64,000 nt of DNA, from positions 124,001-188,000 of the forward strand of contig NW_004451652.1 in NCBI RefSeq assembly GCF_000321225.1. The letters run 5' to 3'. The notes under the pieces were generated by a model, which ran no database searches, was not told where the DNA came from, and worked only from the letters and a program-made list of their open reading frames with translations. Position 1 is the stretch's first letter. The number at the start of each line of letters is the position of its first letter. The position numbers and the translations under genes were made by a program. Of this stretch, positions 61,351-64,000 are shown piece after piece. This DNA comes from Odobenus rosmarus divergens (Eukaryota > Chordata > Mammalia > Carnivora > Odobenidae).

Positions 61351-61605
61351 AAGATCAAAATTTCTGTCACCATCATGACTGAAGAATCTTTGAGTCTTTG
61401 TATTTTGTATTTAGCCTCAAAGCCCTATCCATCATTTTTGTTATTGGTTTGCTTGTCCACTTAGTTAGGGGAGAGAGATTTTTTTTTTTTTTAAAGTACT
61501 GCAGTGTTTGCCCTATTCAAACCGGTAAGGATGATTAAGCCCAAGGGAATGTTTAAGAATAGCACCACTAAACCCTAGATAAGCAGTACTTAAAATCAGT
61601 CTTAC

Positions 61606-61803
61606 CACTTGTCCTTGCACAGGGTCATAAAATCTCTGCAGAAGTTGGATAGAAGTGCTTTTTCCACAGCCACTGCTCCCAACAAATGCTACTGTCTTCC
61701 CTTTCTCAATACTGAGGGATAAGCCACAAAGGATGAGAACATCCTGGCGACATGGATAGAAAAAAGAGACCTCTCGAAACTCTATATTCCCTTCACATGT
61801 ATC
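61606..61803 (-). CDS. ABCB5: ABCB5 exon (NBD2 Walker A)
   Basis: The 66 codons run from [19 protein letters not shown] to [13 protein letters not shown]. They hold the A-loop aromatic in FFYP, which stacks on adenine, and Walker [10 protein letters not shown], which grips the ATP phosphates. The acceptor tcacag|GATACA at 61803 and donor GTG|gtaag at 61606 are both in phase 0. Together with the exons at 57765, 52559 and 50887 this gives 249 residues, a complete second nucleotide-binding domain with all catalytic motifs. Upstream exons encoding the transmembrane domains and the first NBD are not found between 61804 and 64000 and must lie beyond the window. Confidence 0.95.
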
Positions 61804-62457
61804 CTGTGAAAGAAAGTTGGCAGGGTTTAGAATGATAACTTAAAAAGATTGTAACACATTATAGCACATTGGCTGAGTGTTTCCTGAAAATTATGCGTAT
61901 TTCCACAACCATTTTGTTTTAAACAGTATTCCTCTCTATAGAGCTGTTGACTGCATGATCATTTCTGTCACTTTTGTTTAGATTTTTACATCTGTACTTC
62001 TTGTCTCCATCACTGGACTTCACCAACTTCCTAAAAAGCACTTGTTTCCTTTGGTTTCACTACCTAGACATAGTCTCATCTGCAGATTAGCTGTTTGACC
62101 AAATGTTCTGAATAATTGTATATATCTTTAAAAATTTAGTTTGTCTTTTACAGACCTTTATTTCTTAATTCGGAATAGCTGGGGTCCTCATAAACTATAT
62201 GTATAAATGTTATTTTTCTAAGTTGGACCATGTTTTACAGTTAACATATATTATGCTTTGAATTTGGGCTTATCTTTGTTTTCAATTGATCATTATTTGG
62301 CAGTGATGCCTAAAAGTTTATTTTTCTCTCTATGCTTCAATCTCTTTTGATAATTTGTAAACCAATACTTAATATATACCAGGGATGTTTACAAAAGACT
62401 TTCCAGAACTATCACTAAATGATTAACTTTCCCTTTATATATTTGGTTCTAAGATTT

Positions 62458-62638
62458 TGGATTCTTTTGAACTTCATGTTTGCTTGCCCTCATTCAATTG
62501 CATTTGAAATAGTCTGGTTTAATAGTCATGCTCAGCATATTCTGAACCTAGCATACAGGCAGCAGGCAGGGGTAGGTGGAGGACAAGAACATCAAAAAAT
62601 GTTTGATAATGATACTCTGTTGTCAAAAGAAAGAAATG
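62458..62638. repeat. 181-bp direct repeat, copy 1
   Basis: It runs from tggattcttttgaacttc to aaaagaaagaaatg. It matches the copy 1160 bp downstream with two substitutions. I do not recognise the sequence as a known transposon or exon. Confidence 0.93.
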
Positions 62639-62887
62639 TTAGGATATATGCCAAAATGTTAAGTGCTGTAGTAGCTTATTTTTAGCTTATTCAGTGCTTT
62701 CTGCTTTTCCCTGAAATGAATATTATTTATGCAAAAATGTTTAACAAAATCAAGCCGGAAACTACAGAATAATGAAGAGTGCATTATTTTTGTGTATGCT
62801 CTGTGCCTTTGGAAAAGGCATAGAGAGATTTTATACTACTAGACTTTAATACATTTTAAAACTTATTCTTACTATTTTAAACATTTT

Positions 62888-63065
62888 TTAAAAAGATTAC
62901 TTATTTTTTTGAAAGAGAAAGAGAGAGCTTGAGCAGGGGGAGGGGCAGAGGGAGAAGGAGACTCCCCACTGAGCAGGGAGACTGACTTGGGGCTCAATTC
63001 CAGGACATCAAGATCACGACCTGAGCCAAAGGCAGACACTTAACTGACTGAGCCACCCAGGCACC
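62888..63065 (-). mobile_element. CAN SINE
   Basis: Reverse orientation. The TSD ctattttaaacatttt is perfect over 16 bp at 62872-62887 and 63066-63081. It lies between the two 181-bp copies. Confidence 0.95.
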
Positions 63066-63071
63066 CTATTT

Positions 63072-63180
63072 TAAACATTTTATTATGGAAAATTTCAAAC
63101 ATCTACAAAAGCAGAGAGAGAAAAATGTAATGGATTATCTCCCAGCTGCAATAATTATCAACATTTGCCAGTTTTGCTTT
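63072..63180. mobile_element. Old L1-like 3' fragment
   Basis: 'atggaaaatttcaaacatct', 'acaaaagcagagagag' and 'ataattatcaacatttgcca' resemble a decayed mammalian L1 3' region. Weak assignment. Confidence 0.4.
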
Positions 63181-63617
63181 CCCAGATTTTAATTTTTAAA
63201 AGCACAGGGAGTGATATTTAGAAGTATTTGTATATTAAATAAAATGATTAAATAAATTAATTTTACAGTCTTTATAAGAAACATTTCCATATTCCATGTC
63301 ATGTAATGTAGTTCTATGAAGATATTTATCTATGAGATACTCAATCCCTTTACTGTAATGTTCTGAGAGAAATGAGTAGCAATGTTATTATACATCTAAA
63401 TCGTAAGATTAAAGAAAAGTTTTCTATATCCTTTACTTTCTAAAGGACAAATATGAAATCTTATTTTGACTATGATGCATCGTTGAGCATTTTATTTTGA
63501 AAATTTCAAGATCTTTTTATTTCTGTAACTAAGGACTGGCATTCCTTTTAATAATTAGGCAGCTTTAGGGATAATATACAATTTTAAGCTATCATACATA
63601 TAAATCTACTGTTAAAA

Positions 63618-63798
63618 TGGATTCTTTTGAACTTCATGTTTGCTTGCCCTCATTCAATTGCATTTGAAATAGTCTGGTTTAATAGTCATGCTCAGCATAT
63701 TCTGAACCCAGCATACAGGAAGCAGGCAGGGGTAGGTGGAGGACAAGAACATCAAAAAATGTTTGATAATGATACTCTGTTGTCAAAAGAAAGAAATG
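63618..63798. repeat. 181-bp direct repeat, copy 2
   Basis: Same length and order as copy 1. Differences are c for t in 'gaacccagc' and a for c in 'caggaagcagg'. There is no A tail and no evident flanking TSD. Confidence 0.93.
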
Positions 63799-64000
63799 AT
63801 AATTTTTGGGGATATAATTTTAATTATATGGGGAAATAATTTTAAATGAAAAATTTCTTCTAAGTATATACCTAATGGCTATTCTTACTTTTAAATTTAA
63901 ACTGACTTGATAAGTCTTAAAATTGAATATATATTTAATGTATAAGATACTATTAAGAGGCTTGTTTTGAAATTATACAATCTCACTATTATTTCTCTTT

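Larger units (their letters stand above)
57972..61605 (-). other. ABCB5: ABCB5 intron with L1
   Basis: It contains an ancient repeat (about 58440-58960), a TG repeat (59183-59198) and a reverse-orientation L1 (about 59550-61350). The L1 lies in the same sense as ABCB5 transcription. Confidence 0.8.
61804..64000 (-). other. ABCB5: ABCB5 intron, incomplete
   Basis: No further ABCB5 exon was recognised. It contains two copies of a 181-bp block (62458-62638, 63618-63798), a reverse CAN SINE (62888-63065) and an old L1-like 3' fragment (about 63072-63180). Confidence 0.7.

Noticed and set aside
62458..63839. Frames of 70-88 codons in the 181-bp repeats as duplicated ABCB5 exons
   Set aside because: Wrong strand for ABCB5, no ABC or transmembrane motif, and no flanking splice sites in phase.

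Overview
The window is nuclear DNA from a carnivoran mammal. Nineteen tRNA-Lys-derived CAN SINEs are scattered through it, most with clear target-site duplications (TSDs), together with carnivore-type L1 3' ends. The SINE bodies resemble the arctoid type (bear, seal or mustelid). I see no dog-type SINEC_Cf and no felid-type copies. That lineage call is an inference.

Two genes are present in convergent orientation. SP8, a Sp/KLF-family zinc-finger transcription factor, lies complete on the + strand. It has a 7-codon first coding exon at 20545-20565, an intron, and a large second exon at 21778-23280, giving a 507-residue long form or a 489-residue short form. The last four coding exons of ABCB5, an ABC transporter, lie on the - strand between 50887 and 61803. 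They encode the whole second nucleotide-binding domain and the C-terminus. The rest of ABCB5 lies beyond 64000.

Layout: 1-8.7 kb is AT-rich noncoding DNA with three SINEs and older fossils. At 9-9.9 kb there is a strong CpG island with no recognisable gene. From 10 to 19.6 kb the DNA is single-copy, with blocks that look like homeodomain-motif-rich conserved elements. At 19.7-20.3 kb a G-poor CA/pyrimidine tract, including a Z-DNA-prone run and a decayed minisatellite, abuts the SP8 promoter. SP8 and its probable 3' UTR occupy about 20.3-25.1 kb. A second CpG island lies at 28.6-29.6 kb. From 35.6 kb onward young repeats become dense (SINEs, L1s, a MaLR LTR, a Tigger1 transposon), continuing through the ABCB5 introns.

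The contrast between the SINE-free 32 kb around SP8 and the SINE-rich remainder fits a developmental regulatory domain next to ordinary sequence. Other notable items are a 138-139 bp duplication inside SP8 intron 1 that doubles a splice donor-like site, a 32-nt U6 snRNA fragment with a perfect 16-bp TSD inside Tigger1, an L1/SINE composite sharing one TSD pair, a near-identical 181-bp direct repeat near ABCB5, and a strong G-quadruplex motif in the SP8 3' UTR. I found no undescribed gene system. The novelty here is at the level of insertions and regulatory architecture.
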